This document shows, piece after piece, positions 23,795-35,159 of a stretch of DNA of 64,000 nucleotides. The position numbers and the translations under genes were made by a program. Below the pieces are notes generated by a model, which saw only the letters and a program-made list of their open reading frames with translations, ran no database searches and was not told the DNA's origin. Numbering within the stretch: the first letter of the stretch is position 1; each line of letters opens with the position of its first letter. Origin of the DNA: Manduca sexta (lineage: Eukaryota > Arthropoda > Insecta > Lepidoptera > Sphingidae); NCBI RefSeq assembly GCF_014839805.1, contig NC_051128.1:12414466-12478465 (forward strand). Reading direction: 5' to 3'.

Positions 23795-24065
23795 ATTTTT
23801 TATGTTTATACGAATGTTAGGCATTAACTTATTAGCTGTGAGCTCATTCTGCGTAAATCGGATCACCAACAGCTAAAAAATTTAAAAAGTTGTACATTTG
23901 TAAAATGTAGGTAGATATTGTAACTCTGACTTTGCGGATGAACAACACCTCAGTCCCCGTGACCATGAAGGCTGCAAAATCGTCGAAAAGTCGGTAAAAA
24001 ACTAAAATAATTAAAACCATGATAAAATCCGAAAAATAGTTTAGTTTTAATTGCTTTGATATATT
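23795..24065. repeat. MITE-like element with TCTTCGAAAC core, degenerate
   Basis: GTGACCATGAAGGCTGCAAA, a decayed core, then ACCATGATAAAATCCGAAA. Confidence 0.55.
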
Positions 24066-24184
24066 GCGCAAGAGCATTCAGATGTGTTTACACTAACGGA
24101 AATATTACAATATACACATATCGACTTATCACAAACTCTGCAAGCTTCAAAATTAGCAGTAGTTAGCTAGCCGTGTAATACATT

Positions 24185-24335
24185 TGATTTCTTATGTTTA
24201 CGCGAATGTTAGACATTAAAACAAAAATATTTTAAGGATTTTAACGCGGATTCTTATATTGTAATGTTCTTTCGACGTATCGAAGAATGCAGTTTTCGTA
24301 GTCACGGGCCACGAAAATCCGTAAAATAGTTTTCT
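24185..24335. repeat. MITE-like element with TCTTCGAAAC core, reverse copy
   Basis: ATTTCTTATGTTTACGCGAA and GTTCTTTCGACGTATCGAAG, ending AAAATCCGTAAAATAG. Confidence 0.55.
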
Positions 24336-24344
24336 CATCTCATC

Positions 24345-24418
24345 TCCCTACAACTGCCCACTGCTGAACATAGAGCGCGCCACTTTGCTCAGTCCTCCGC
24401 TCTCCGCATCCAGCGTGT
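24345..24418 (-). repeat. Short LINE reverse-transcriptase tail fragment
   Basis: CCCACTGCTGAACATAG and GCATCCAGCG parallel the tail at 33886-34019. Confidence 0.45.
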
Positions 24419-24474
24419 AAAAAAATAGTTTTATTTAAGTGATATACAATTGCTTTTGGAAATCGGCTTATGCA

Positions 24475-24477
<3 letters not shown>

Positions 24478-24507
<30 letters not shown>
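24478..24507. repeat. Poly(T) tract
   Basis: About 29 T residues in a row; possibly the tail of a reverse-inserted retroposon, but no body was identified. Confidence 0.85.
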
Positions 24508-24509
<2 letters not shown>

Positions 24510-24751
24510 TTATCACCAACACAAATTACACCAAAACATATAACAATAATAAAGTTATAATATTAACTAGCTAAGTGCCATTGTAGTTATAGGTGAAGAC
24601 TGCATGCATGTTTTCTTGTTAAACTCGTTTAAGTCATGACTTATGTAAGTTTTCTTGAACTATTACCCGTTTAAGAGTCATGAGCACATAAATAGCCATC
24701 CGAATTTAGAATTAACACGATTCACATTCGAGTGACCCATCACTCGACCCC

Positions 24752-24815
24752 TTTATTTGTTACTCATTGATTACGAGGGTCAGTCGACTCTCGTAATCAA
24801 TGAGTAACAAATAAA
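24752..24815. repeat. Perfect 26-bp inverted repeat (hairpin)
   Basis: Arms 24752-24777 and 24790-24815 are exact complements (TTTATTTGTTACTCATTG on the left) with a 12-nt loop. The right arm runs on into a second inverted pair, GGAGCAATT at 24817 against AATTGCTCC near 24938. Confidence 0.92.
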
Positions 24816-25476
24816 CGGAGCAATTCTCGTCTCGCACGTGCAATCTTGAAGGGACATAACAAAGTTGCCTCGTCTGAACAGAATGGCAAGGCATTCTTAT
24901 TGACTGAGGAGACTTCCTTCAAGAAACTTATCGCTAAAAAATTGCTCCGTCTATTTTAGACTTTATTCGTATGACTTAACAAGGTAGGTATACAATATTT
25001 CTATAATAATTTTACAAAAATATTTTAGTTGTGATTTTAATAATTGGAGTGTCGAGGTTGGGCGAAGTCCGCTAAGGCTTTACATTTGGACCACGCTGTT
25101 ACAGCAGCCATTTAAATAAAATGGCTTTTTCCTATGACGTCATGGGATAGAATAAGCTTGGTGAAAAATGAGTACATTAAATGCGTATCTGTAACTCTTC
25201 GGAAATAAAAATATGAGTGGCGGCGTATAGTTTTTTTAGTAGGTATGCTATAGAATAAACACGGCGCAGTATATTACTAAAACTGCGTAATTCCGTATGA
25301 TTTGAGTAAATAAGTTTTTTTGTTGTTTGTCATAGTAAAACTAATTTTAGATACACTTCCTTGTTGTAAGCGTTACAAATAATAAAGGTGCGATTCCGAA
25401 AATGGCGACAACGACAACCAAAAATCAAAGCCGCTTTCCGATATTAAAACTGCAAGAATTATTACTGCTTAGCAGT

Positions 25477-25822
25477 TAAATAATAATATAATAATATCAG
25501 CCCTGTATTATATACTTGCCCACTGCTGAGCACGGGCCTCCTCTACTACTTAGAGGAATTAGGCCTTAGTCCACCACGCTGGCCTAGTGCGGATTGGTAG
25601 ACTTCACACACCTTCAAAATTCCTATAGAGAACTTCTCAGATGTGCAGGTTTCCTCACGATGTTTTGCCTTCACCGTTAAAGCGAACGATAAATTCACAA
25701 ATACATGAATGATGAATATACACATGATTTTTTATAAAAGTCAGAGGTGCTCTTGGGATTTGAACCTGCGGACATTCGTCTTGGCAGTCCGTTCCACACC
25801 CAACTAGGCTATCGCCGCTTCA
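25477..25822 (-). repeat. SINE, family C, with target duplication
   Basis: Full length, flanked by CTTAGCAGT on both sides. Confidence 0.85.
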
Positions 25823-26329
25823 CTTAGCAGTATAGCCGGATCATTTTCGATTATGGATATAGGCAATTTGACCCAGTAAGCGGGGCCTGAGCGGAGTGCG
25901 GCAGGTTAAATGCGTGATCTACCAATCGTTTTATTGATACGATGTGGTCCCACGTGCATTTCCAGGCGGGAAACAGTGACGGGTTAAGTCGTTTGGATGT
26001 GTAAATCGCTCGATAAGGACGCTAGTAGCTAAACAATGTTATAGTAGCAAGACGTCAATTTGCTGATTTGCAAAATTCCTATTTTTTTTTTTAATCTTAT
26101 TTGAACTTTTCCTAATAAGCCTTCTAATAATCTAACACATGTTAACTAAGGTTTTAAATACTATTTATTTTATTTATTACACTTAATATACAAATGTCTA
26201 CAGACGGATTTAATGCCAAAGGCCTTTTCTACCGGTCATCCTTAGGGTAGTGCAGAGATAAATAAATAAGATAGGTGCATCAAGGTTATATAAACCTTGA
26301 AAATATTACCAATTATACACTGCTATACT

Positions 26330-26381
26330 GCAACGACAAATAGTATTGCTGCAGACTACTAACAATACTATTTGTCGCTGC
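26330..26381. repeat. Short imperfect hairpin
   Basis: CGACAAATAGTATTG (26334-26348) and its exact complement (26363-26377), extended by three pairs after one mismatch; 14-nt loop. Size is pre-miRNA-like but short. Confidence 0.7.
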
Positions 26382-26679
26382 CTTCCGAATCATACCTTAA
26401 AACTGTTCGTTCAGCTATAATTAGGTTGCGATTGCAACACTATGTTTTTGACGATTCCCTATTCTCAAAACATATGGGATGTTGAATACTTCATGAATTT
26501 GTTGGCGTCGTATTCAAATTTATTTAAGTCTCACGCATGCGAGTTTCAAAACTTTTTAAAATTGGTTATGCAGATTTCATAGCTACGAGTATATTATGTT
26601 TTTACTAGTTTTACTCGTGTTCCCGTCCGCTTTATAGACTTGCCTGTAATAAAAATCCTGTGTTTTTTAAACCAATATT

Positions 26680-26746
26680 TATATACTACACACTGCTGAG
26701 CATGGGCCTCCTCTATTACTAAGAGGGCCTTAATCCACCACGCGGG
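26680..26746 (-). repeat. SINE, family C, 3' fragment
   Basis: CACTGCTGAGCATGGGCCTC and the following 40 bp only. Confidence 0.65.
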
Positions 26747-27000
26747 CTGTATGCGGCCTAGTATTTAATGTGTGTTCCAACTTTCATCGAGTTTCATAAA
26801 GCCCTTAATGCCTTAACTACTAACAAATAAACCTGTACGAACTGTTATGTTTAAGAATAACTAAAGTAGAGCAACATTTATATTTTCATACTCGCAATAA
26901 CATTTCGTTTTTTTTTATTACAAGAAGGTGCAAACATGAAAAACTGCTCGTGATATGCAGTTCAGGATTTCCACTTTTTAATCGACTTCAAAAAAGGCAC

Positions 27001-27310
27001 TTTTTTATTGCTTTGAATGACGAGACGAGCTTGCCGTTAGCTGATGGTAAGCGATACAACCGCCCATAAACAGTAGAAACATCATCCAACACCTTGAATT
27101 ACAAAGTATTGTTTGGTATTCCACTGCGCTCGCCATTCTGAGACATGAGATGTTAAGTCTTATTATGTCAAGTAGTTATACTGGCTACAATGTCCTCCGA
27201 ACCGGAACACAACAGTGACTACACAGTGCTGCTCGGCGGCAAAAATAGACATTGCGGTGGTACCTACCTAGGCGGACTCTCACATATGAGAGACCTACCA
27301 CCAGTAATAA
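27001..27310 (+). repeat. Interspersed repeat E, full block
   Basis: Opens TTTTTTATTGCTTTGAATGA, contains AATTACAAAGTATTGTTTGG and ends CATATGAGAGACCTACCACC. Probably the 3' end of a retroposon in reverse; class unknown. Confidence 0.7.
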
Positions 27311-27510
27311 CACTTAAGCACTTTTCTTGACTTGACAATTTTCCTTGTCTTAAAGTTTGATAGCGTATTTGACAACCCTAGTTTTATACATTCGAGTCTA
27401 GCGCGTATTCAAATTGAAACACCGTTATTGATATTTAATATTTATATCGTTGTTTTATTCATGTTTCATTTTACATCAACAACGTGACGTTGAGTTATTG
27501 CATACTAAGC

Positions 27511-27620
27511 GAGTAGCGTTCTGGGATCAGCCTGTGTATATCCGGTTCCAACTGGCCGGCATAATTGTGTTGACTGTAGAGGGGTAATCATCTCTCGACA
27601 GTCGACATTATATTGAACCT
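27511..27620 (+). repeat. Interspersed repeat D, fragment
   Basis: GGGATCAGCCTGTGTATATC to CAGTCGACATTATATTGAAC. Confidence 0.6.
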
Positions 27621-28519
27621 CACATTTGAATTTCTACTCAATTCAAATAAAAAGCAGCATTATGTTGCTAATAATGATCCTTTGACTTGTTCTTTGTTGA
27701 CACACGCACAAAGTTTTTTCTTGTTGTTTTTTGGTAATTTATTTTTATAGTTCTTTTTTTGTTTTTTTTTTTCCTCACATGGATAATTGTCATTTAAGGA
27801 AGAGGACACTGATTTCTGACACACAGGTTTATATCTAGCTGAGAAGTCAGGGAACTAAATTATTATTGTTAAAATTTATGGGATTTTTTTTTGACTTGTT
27901 CCTCTGGTAATTTAGTTGAAAAAATAATATTTCCATAACATTAATGAAAATAGAATATCTCGTTAACAACCAATAAACTACTAGAAAAACAACGTTCCAA
28001 ACACACGCATTACCGATAACGAGCGATAACAAAACATAACAAATATATGTCCGCGACACGTGGCCCGCGGGGACAGCTGGCATTATTATAAACAGAGCTG
28101 TTTGTCAACGCAACAATCTTAGTGGGAGACTAGATATAGGGGAGACAGTGGTCTATTTTTGCAAAGGACTCACTCAAACAAATTCGTGAGTTAGCCTTTT
28201 GTTTAAGATGAACAGAGATATAATATAGGTCTTGAATATTTTCCGCAAATATGTAAATAAAAATTCTACTCACAAAACAACGTACAGTAAGCTACAAAAG
28301 TAGTGTATATATAAAGGAAATACAATACTAGAGCACTAAATGTTTCATTTTTATTATTTTGTTTTTGCACACTTAACTGTATTTGAAGCTAAATTTAAAT
28401 AACTAGTCTTAACTGTAGTTTATTATACCTAATAAGCATTCTGCGCATCCATGCAAAAGGTTACAAACATAGAGCAACTATTATTCGTGAATAGTATTTA
28501 AGACATATTGTATTTGTAT

Positions 28520-28826
28520 TTACTGGTGGGAGGTCTTTCATATGTGAGAGTCCGCTTGGATAGGTACCACCGCAATGTCTATTTCTGCCGCCAATCAGCA
28601 GTGTGTAGTCACTGTTGTGTTCCGGTTTGAACAACATTGTAGCCAGTGTAACAACTGGACATAATGAGACGTAACATCTCATGTCTCAGGATGACGAGCG
28701 CAGTGGAATACCAAACAATACGTTGTAATTCAAGGTGTCGGATGATGATTCTACTGTTTTTGGGCGGCCGTATCGCTTACCAGGCGAACGGCAAGCTGGT
28801 CTCGTCATTCACAGCAATAAAAAACA
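28520..28826 (-). repeat. Interspersed repeat E, reverse copy
   Basis: Complement of the block at 27001-27310, ending AGCAATAAAAAAC. Confidence 0.7.
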
Positions 28827-29146
28827 CTATTTATATAGACAAAAACAAATATGATAATGAATGCTCAAGCCTAGATTTATGTATTTATGTTGAGCATCGC
28901 GAACGAACGCGGAACTAGTTCTCCAATGCTAATGCGGTTTCAACGTCGTAAGGTCCCACCTTCCTGAACCTGTGACCCGAGATACACAATAGACATTCTT
29001 AAGGAGGAGGCGAGGTCACCCGGTTGAAAAAAGGTCGCCTAATTCCACAAAAGTCCTACACCATGCAAGGCGGCAGCTTTTCCTAAAGGCATTGTCATGT
29101 AAATGTATAAGTCGACCAGATACAAAAGTCACGCTAATATATCGAG

Positions 29147-29622
29147 GGTTGAAAGGCTTATTGATTTAAGCGAAATTTTTTCCGACACTAAGTGTCTTAA
29201 AAGCGGCGATAGCCTAGTTGGTTTCTGGAATGGACTGCCGAGACGAATGTCCGCAGGTTAAAAACCCAAGGTCACACTGATCTTTCTAAAAATTATGTGT
29301 GTATTCTTCGTGAATTATCGCTTGCTTTATCGGTGAAGGAAAACATTGTGAGGAAACCTGCACATCTGAGATGTTCTCTATAGGAATTTCGAAATGTGTG
29401 AAGTCTACCAATCCGCAGTAGGCCAGCCTGGTGGACATAGGCCTAATCCCTCTCAGTAGTAGAGGAGGCCCGTGCTCAGCAATGGGACGGTATATAATAC
29501 ACGACTGATATTATTATTATAAGTTTCAAAATTATTTAAAATCAGCACTTTTTTCTATGTTTTTTTAAACTAGTTAAAAAAATTCGAAAAAAATGACACT
29601 TAAGTCACTTTGGATTTCAACC
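29147..29622. mobile_element. MITE family J, split by a SINE
   Basis: Left part GGTTGAAAGGCTTATTG at 29147; right part ends GATTTCAACC at 29622. A family C SINE sits between about 29203 and 29520. Confidence 0.75.
29203..29520 (+). repeat. SINE, family C, nested in a MITE
   Basis: Full length. Flanks TAAGTGTCTTAAAA and TAAGTTTCAAAATT may be a decayed target duplication. Confidence 0.8.
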
Positions 29623-29786
29623 GTCAATATGCTCCCAAAATAAATGGTAATAAAATGAGTACTATCTACATTAGCTGTTTAATACGAAGACTGTCAAATA
29701 AATTTACTTTAAACTTGTAAAACAGGCCGTTGACATACTCAGATTAAAGACTATATCAATATTATCTATCTATAACAGAGCTATTA

Positions 29787-29970
29787 TCTATTATACAAAG
29801 CTGAAGGGTTTGTTTGTTTGAACGCGCTAATCTCAGAAACTACTGGTTCGAATTGAAAGAATCTTTTAGTTTTAGATAGTCCATTTATCGTGGAAGACTA
29901 TAGGCTATATACCATCACTCTATGACCAATTGGAGCGGAGCATCAATGAAAAATGTTGCAATATAAATAC
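29787..29970 (+). mobile_element. Helitron-like 5' fragment
   Basis: ATTATACAAAGCTGAAGGG, AACGCGCTAATCTCAGAAAC and AGGCTATATACCATCAC match the copy at 56752. Confidence 0.6.
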
Positions 29971-30214
29971 GTGTAAATAAAGATATTAGAATATTTCAAG
30001 TTGATAGACGCAGTGCGATCCCACATGCGTGCGTTACCAACACATGTGCACCGATATCTTATCTCAGGTGTCAAAACGAGCATGCGCCCGCGCAGTATTT
30101 GGAACTACCACACTTGACGATTATGAAATAGGGTCGCCTCGTTGTCTGGCGTGTTGGAGGCATATCGGGTTTTGTCATGGCATGGCGAAGGACACAGAAA
30201 AAATAAACAGTTTA

Positions 30215-30330
30215 ATGATTCCTTATGTTTACGCGTAAACATCAAAATAAGGTTTATTTTTTGAAATTTATCGCGGCTTTTTATATTTTCAATGTTCTTC
30301 CGACGTTTCGAAAGAAATGTTTATTGTATT
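30215..30330. repeat. MITE-like element with TCGAAAC core, fragment
   Basis: TTTACGCGTAAACATC, ATTTATCGCGGCTTTTTATA and CCGACGTTTCGAAAG. Confidence 0.5.
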
Positions 30331-30564
30331 TTACATCCAGTGTTTTACACCGTCCAATTAATTATTGAAGCACACTGGAGAACAGTACAGTGACTTTCCA
30401 TTTAACGGAGTACATTCTTTACCTTGCCAGGACAAAACCCCGGTCGCCAAAACATGCCTGACTTACTGACCTACCTGACACACTATTGGCTCCAAAATAC
30501 TATTTGTAGATATACATTCTAATCGCTTTTTCAAAGCATGACGGTGGCCCACACAAGTCACAGT

Positions 30565-30712
30565 ATTTTTTTATACATACACGCTAATGCCACCCTACTG
30601 CGCCTGATGGTAAGTGGAGTGGGGTCCAATAGAATGTCGACTGACGAGACATGAATATCCCTTAACAGTCGACATAATTATGCCGGCTCTTGGAACCGGA
30701 CATACACAGCGG
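30565..30712 (-). repeat. Interspersed repeat D, reverse
   Basis: Begins with a T run and ends at ACCGGACATACACAGCGG. Confidence 0.65.
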
Positions 30713-30717
30713 TAAAC

Positions 30718-31345
30718 TTTTTTTTTTTTTTTGTTGTCGCGGAGAAAGTCCCTTATTACTACCGCCCAGTCTTCGCGGGGGGGCGACTGAGCGGTTATGT
30801 TGGGGTAGCCGTTGCCTTACGACCCGACAATTGAAGCGGCCCGGGACCCTTGGGCGGCGGTCGGGCCGAGTTGCTAACCCTAACAACTAGTCCCTACGCA
30901 ACGACTTACCAACTAAAACTCCGCGTTGAGTCTCTTCGGCGCATAGGGACGGCTGCGGGCTTCCTCCAGACAGCAGGTCTTAGTCTTCGTCCGCGGCCGC
31001 CCCTGCGCGGTGTCGCCTTGCGGCCCGTCTCCTAAGTGTGTGTGTGGGGGGGGCTCCTAAGGCCCCGCGCACCGAAGGACGCTCTCGGCGTCAGCGGCAG
31101 CATGAGGTCAACACCACACTGCCGCCCATCCCGGGGGTCAACCGAAAGTGTGCGATGAACGCACTACAGGCACTGAAAAGTGCATGCGCACTAAGACGGG
31201 CAGCCCCCTGCTGCCCGCCGACGACCCCCTTCGTGGCCCCTATTAGTCGCCTTTTACGACAGGCAGGGGTTTACCGTGGTGGTATTCTCCAAACGCCCCC
31301 ATTCCTCAGGGCGGGACACAACGGTAACCTACCCTTCCAGCCGTA
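30718..31345. repeat. GC-rich LINE-like island
   Basis: After a run of T, about 600 bp of sequence near 60 percent GC, far above the neighbours. TTAGTCGCCTTTTACGACAG and GGTGGTATTCTCC resemble 3' regions of insect non-LTR retrotransposons. Short frames on both strands are not convincing as protein. A diverged piece (ACTCCGCGTTTGCC block) recurs at 49983-50090. Confidence 0.55.
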
Positions 31346-31767
31346 TTTGACTAAAGCTGAGCGTAAGTTTTGTAGCACCAATATTTCCCAAGAATAGGTT
31401 TCTATTCTTAATCTTCAAACTGGCACAGCATTATTGCGTGCTATGTTTAAATAGGTGAAAAGTATTATGAATGCAGTCAGCATTACACTCGTACATAACA
31501 ATAAAACTGTCAAATGCCCGTTTGTGATTCGCTGGATGCGTACTACGATTGCGATAGTCTAGATTCAGCTGAATGAGTCAGATTTAGGTGATGCTAATAA
31601 TTCTGGCAAAATTACGTGATCATTTTTTCTCGATACAAAAGAATTTTCAATAAATAATTAGACTATTTGGAAAACGAGTATTTCTAAAAGTTTATTACAT
31701 TGAATAGGTAATTTTAAAACCCATTATATTTGCCTCTATTTGTAGTTGTTTAGTTTTAACAAGCAAC

Positions 31768-31927
31768 CGAACATCTTGCCGATACAGTTATGTCGCCCTT
31801 TTGGAACCGAATAAACACAGGCTGATCCCGGAACGCGACACTTATGTGCGTCATTATGGCGGGTTTTAACACTTTGTGTACGGTGGTTGCTATCCGGGCG
31901 GATAAAATATATCCTACCAACAGCAAA
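31768..31927 (-). repeat. Interspersed repeat D, reverse
   Basis: AGGCTGATCCCGGAACGCGA and GGGCGGATAAAATATATCC; lacks the A-run end. Confidence 0.65.
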
Positions 31928-31959
31928 AGGCATTCAAAGGTAACAGAATTGTTAATTGT

Positions 31960-32200
31960 ATTTTTTTTTATTTTATTTTTATTTTAAGCCTTTATTGCTG
32001 ATACTAAACAAACATACTGAAAATAACATATTATTTTAACTTAAAATCTAACATCGGATTTTAGGTTCAGTGATCAGTGTGTCCTGTGACACGTAGGCCT
32101 CTTCCAGCTCTTTCCACTCTTTTCTAATTTTGGCCTTCCTTGGCCAGATTGTACCGCTAATTGACTTAATGTCATCGTTCCATCTTTTAGCTTGTCTGCC
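31960..32200 (-). mobile_element. 5'-truncated LINE: reverse-transcriptase tail and 3' end
   Basis: On the minus strand an open frame of 50 codons (32200-32051) reads GRQAKRWNDDIKSISG, then WPRKAKIRKEWKELEEAYVS, and stops with TAG at 32050-32048. The W-DDI...W...A..R..W..LEEAY pattern is the C-terminal end of non-LTR reverse-transcriptase ORFs. An AATAAA and an A-rich tail follow. Clade is uncertain. Confidence 0.75.
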
Positions 32201-32329
32201 TCATTGAATTTACTTACACTTTAATCAATTATATATATCGACTGTTGAATGGCTAATTTACTTAAGCGACACTAGTTTCATACATATTTACAATCAGAAT
32301 TTTTTTTATGTTTTTTTAACCTAGTTAAA

Positions 32330-32393
32330 TAGGGGTCAATGGGGGAGGCCTATGTCCAGTAATGAACGATTCCCAGCTGAAGTGATGATGATG
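32330..32393 (+). mobile_element. Very short LINE 3' end with target duplication
   Basis: Reads GEAYVQ and stop in frame, then a GATGATGATG tail. Flanked by AACCTAGTTAAA (32318) and AACCTAGCTAAA (32394). Confidence 0.8.
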
Positions 32394-32425
32394 AACCTAG
32401 CTAAAATTTTTCGAAAAAATATGTC

Positions 32426-32685
32426 ACACACAACATCACGCATTTATCCCCGAAGGGGTATGCAGAGGCGCAACCAAGGCACCCACTTTTCGCCAAGTGT
32501 GTTCCGTTCTATGATGTGATAGGGGGCGAGCCTATCGCCATATCGGGCACAAATTCCAGACTCCGGGCTGATACTGAGCAGAAAATCCCAAATATCACTT
32601 TGCCCGACCCAGGATTCGAACCCAGGACCTCAGAGCGCTGTCGTACCGCGGATGCAGTACAACTACGCCACCCAGGCAGTCGGTT
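32426..32685 (-). repeat. SINE, family A, nested, with target duplication
   Basis: Full length. Flanked by exact 13-bp copies of GAAAAAATATGTC at 32413-32425 and 32686-32698. Confidence 0.92.
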
Positions 32686-32979
32686 GAAAAAATATGTCGC
32701 TTAAGTTGATTACCCTTCCAACCATATGTATATGATATATCTCTCTATCTTCAGAGCAACGCGGTACACGTTCGGTATCTTGCATCACTTGGACTTTAGA
32801 CGCATATTTATCAACCGTGTTGAAGTTACGATTTAAATGGCGGCATTTAGTGAATTAATTACATATTATTTGTATGTTGCAATAGCTAATTGTAGTTAAA
32901 CGGATATCAGGGGAATGTGACCGTTGTTTTTATTTCACTAAGTAGTAAGTAATGCATATAATGTTTTATTTATTTTTTC

Positions 32980-33880
32980 TATAAGGCAGTGCCCTGGCTA
33001 ACGGCGGTTTTACCGTATTTTTAGAAGCTAAAACTCTCAAATAGACAATTTGATAAGGAATATTTAGGTAATTTTAAATTTTCAAGAAGACCTAAAAAAA
33101 TTTCAAGAAAATGATTCGACAATCTTTGCATATTCTCGCCGTAATTCGTGCGCCGAAATTGTATGGAACGAATATTCAATACCTGTTTGCTTGGGGGAGA
33201 GTCAGAGAAAACCGCTCACTTGATGATCAGCATCATTACCAGTCATTAAACGAATTCTTTCAAGTCAGAGCTAGGCAAGGTAGGTTCTGGGTAACACTGC
33301 AATGTCTATTTGCCACTAAGTATGATTCTTATTTTTATTTTTTTATTAGGACATCCAACGGTAATTACAATCAAACTAACAACTAAATAAATCATTTAAA
33401 TAAAACACAAAGACATTACCTTCAGGCGTCACAGCATGCACTGAATGGAACTACTTATTTAGTTAATTAATACTTAACAAAGAAGAAAAACATCAAAATA
33501 TGTAACAATAACAAATTTGAGAGGGATCAATGATTGTTATCATCATTTATTACTTTTAAAAGCTGAGTCCAAGAAGTTGCCAGTGAGTCGCTAAATACCT
33601 CCAAAGACTGGCCTCGAGAGATTAAGGAAGTATTGTGTTTCGCTTTGAAGGACATTGTGGTCACTAGCCAATGTAATTAGTGAGAAATAGGAATATATTA
33701 GTGTCAAGCACAGTGCTACAAGACGCAGTACTTTGTTATTAAAAATAATGACGTTACTATGATGTGCATGATGTATCTTATTATAGATAATGCCATCAAC
33801 GATGACGCGCCCAACCTATTTTTAAGCGAAGATTTTGCGGGGTAAGGAGACTTTGATATATGTATTCAGGCGTGTGTCAT
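32980..33880. other. Intron 4 stretch without recognised element
   Basis: A 91-codon plus frame at 33111-33386 (ends KTSN-like basic run) has no recognisable motif and no splice context. Not called as a gene. Confidence 0.35.
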
Positions 33881-33885
33881 CATCA

Positions 33886-34019
33886 TCATCTCAGCCACAG
33901 GAAGTCCACTGCTGAACATAGGCTTCCCCCAAAGATCTCCACGTCGACCTGTTGAAAGCGGCCTGCATCCAGCGACCTCCTGTGACATTAGTCAGGTCGT
34001 CAGTCCACCTTGTAGGCGT
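33886..34019 (-). mobile_element. LINE reverse-transcriptase C-terminal remnant
   Basis: Open for about 42 codons: PTRWTDDLTNVTGGRWMQAA, then STWRSLGEAYVQQWTSCG and TGA, followed by a GATGATGATGATG tail. This is the usual end of an RTE-like LINE ORF. 5' truncated. Confidence 0.85.
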
Positions 34020-34781
34020 GTGTACCAGAATGTAATAATAGAACAAAAAACAAGCAGAAACTTGCATACTTTTACTGCAAGTGATCAGGGAAGTTAGACT
34101 GACTTACCTCATTCATCTGTAGTTAAACAATAAACGATACTGCGAGTAAATGCTAGCGAACCATAGACAACAACAATGAGACCAACAGTTTCACAATTCA
34201 ATGCTAATGTAGGGCGCCAGTCCCTTCACAAGGTCCCACCAAACTGAAGGTCGGTGTGTGCCATTTAACTCTACTATCCGAGTCCATTATAATATCGAAT
34301 AGAATTATAAGTACTCTGTAAACGGATTTAATGTGCGGAATTAAACGATGGAACATTCCAGTTGTATTTATGTAAATTTTCGCAATGATTTGAATATGTA
34401 TGATACGTAAATACATAGAATATTGTGGTATACATGATATGCCAATTTTCTAATAAAAATTACGGTAAGTAAGTCTTCTTACTACTCTTGTAAGGACAAC
34501 AAATTTATTGATTTCTCATGATACAATTAATATGTTTAAACGAAATATTATTCTGTGAAAATAAGTATATAAATATTCTTTACATCAGAATTTATATTTT
34601 TAATTTATTATATTTATAGATGTGTCACGATATTTGATTAGTTCACACTTGTATAAATAAAAATGGCGGATATGGAGAGAATGCTAAATAGTTGGTCGAT
34701 CGATAGAATATGAATAATTTTAACTAGTTTATAGTGGAATGTTCTCCATTTCCATAACTAACAGAAATTAACCATATCAAC

Positions 34782-34949
34782 GGTTGAAATGCTGATTGAC
34801 ATAAGCGCCATTTTTTTGCGACAATAAATTTTATACATATTTAAAATCAGCACGTTTTTCTGTTTTTCTTAAACTAGTAAAACTTTGTTTTTTAAACGAG
34901 TTAATTTTTTTCGAAAAGAATGTCGCTTATGACAATTAGCCTCTCAACT
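34782..34949. mobile_element. MITE family J, uninterrupted copy
   Basis: Inverted ends GGTTGAAATGCTGATTGACA and GACAATTAGCCTCTCAACT, each next to a block with AAGCG or CGCTT. About 168 bp. It shows what the two split copies looked like before insertion. Confidence 0.85.
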
Positions 34950-34971
34950 GTCGACATATCACTACATAGTA

Positions 34972-35154
34972 TAAAACAAAGTCGCTATCTCTGTCTCTAT
35001 GTGTGCTTAAATCTTTAAAACTACGCAACGAATTTAGATGCGGTTTTTTTTAATAGATAGAGTGATTCAAGAGGAAGGTTTATATGTATAATAACATCAA
35101 TTAAATAGTGGAGAAATATTGCACCCGTGCGGATCCGGGGCGGGTCGCTAGTAG
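34972..35154 (+). mobile_element. Helitron-like fragment
   Basis: AAAACTACGCAACGAATTTA and the end GGGGCGGGTCGCTAG followed by T. Confidence 0.55.
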
Positions 35155-35159
35155 ACAAT

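Larger units (their letters stand above)
32244..32723. mobile_element. MITE family J, split by two later insertions
   Basis: Starts GTTGAATGGCTAATTTAC and ends TACCCTTCCAACC. Interrupted first by a LINE tail (32330-32393) and then by a SINE (32426-32685), each with its own target duplication. Confidence 0.85.

Noticed and set aside
31038..31397. 119-codon plus-strand frame in the GC-rich island
   Set aside because: High GC removes stop codons by chance; content rich in P, R and A without a motif, and it is in a retroposon-like region.
33111..33386. 91-codon plus-strand open frame
   Set aside because: No motif, no splice context, and the tail is low-complexity; left as unsupported.
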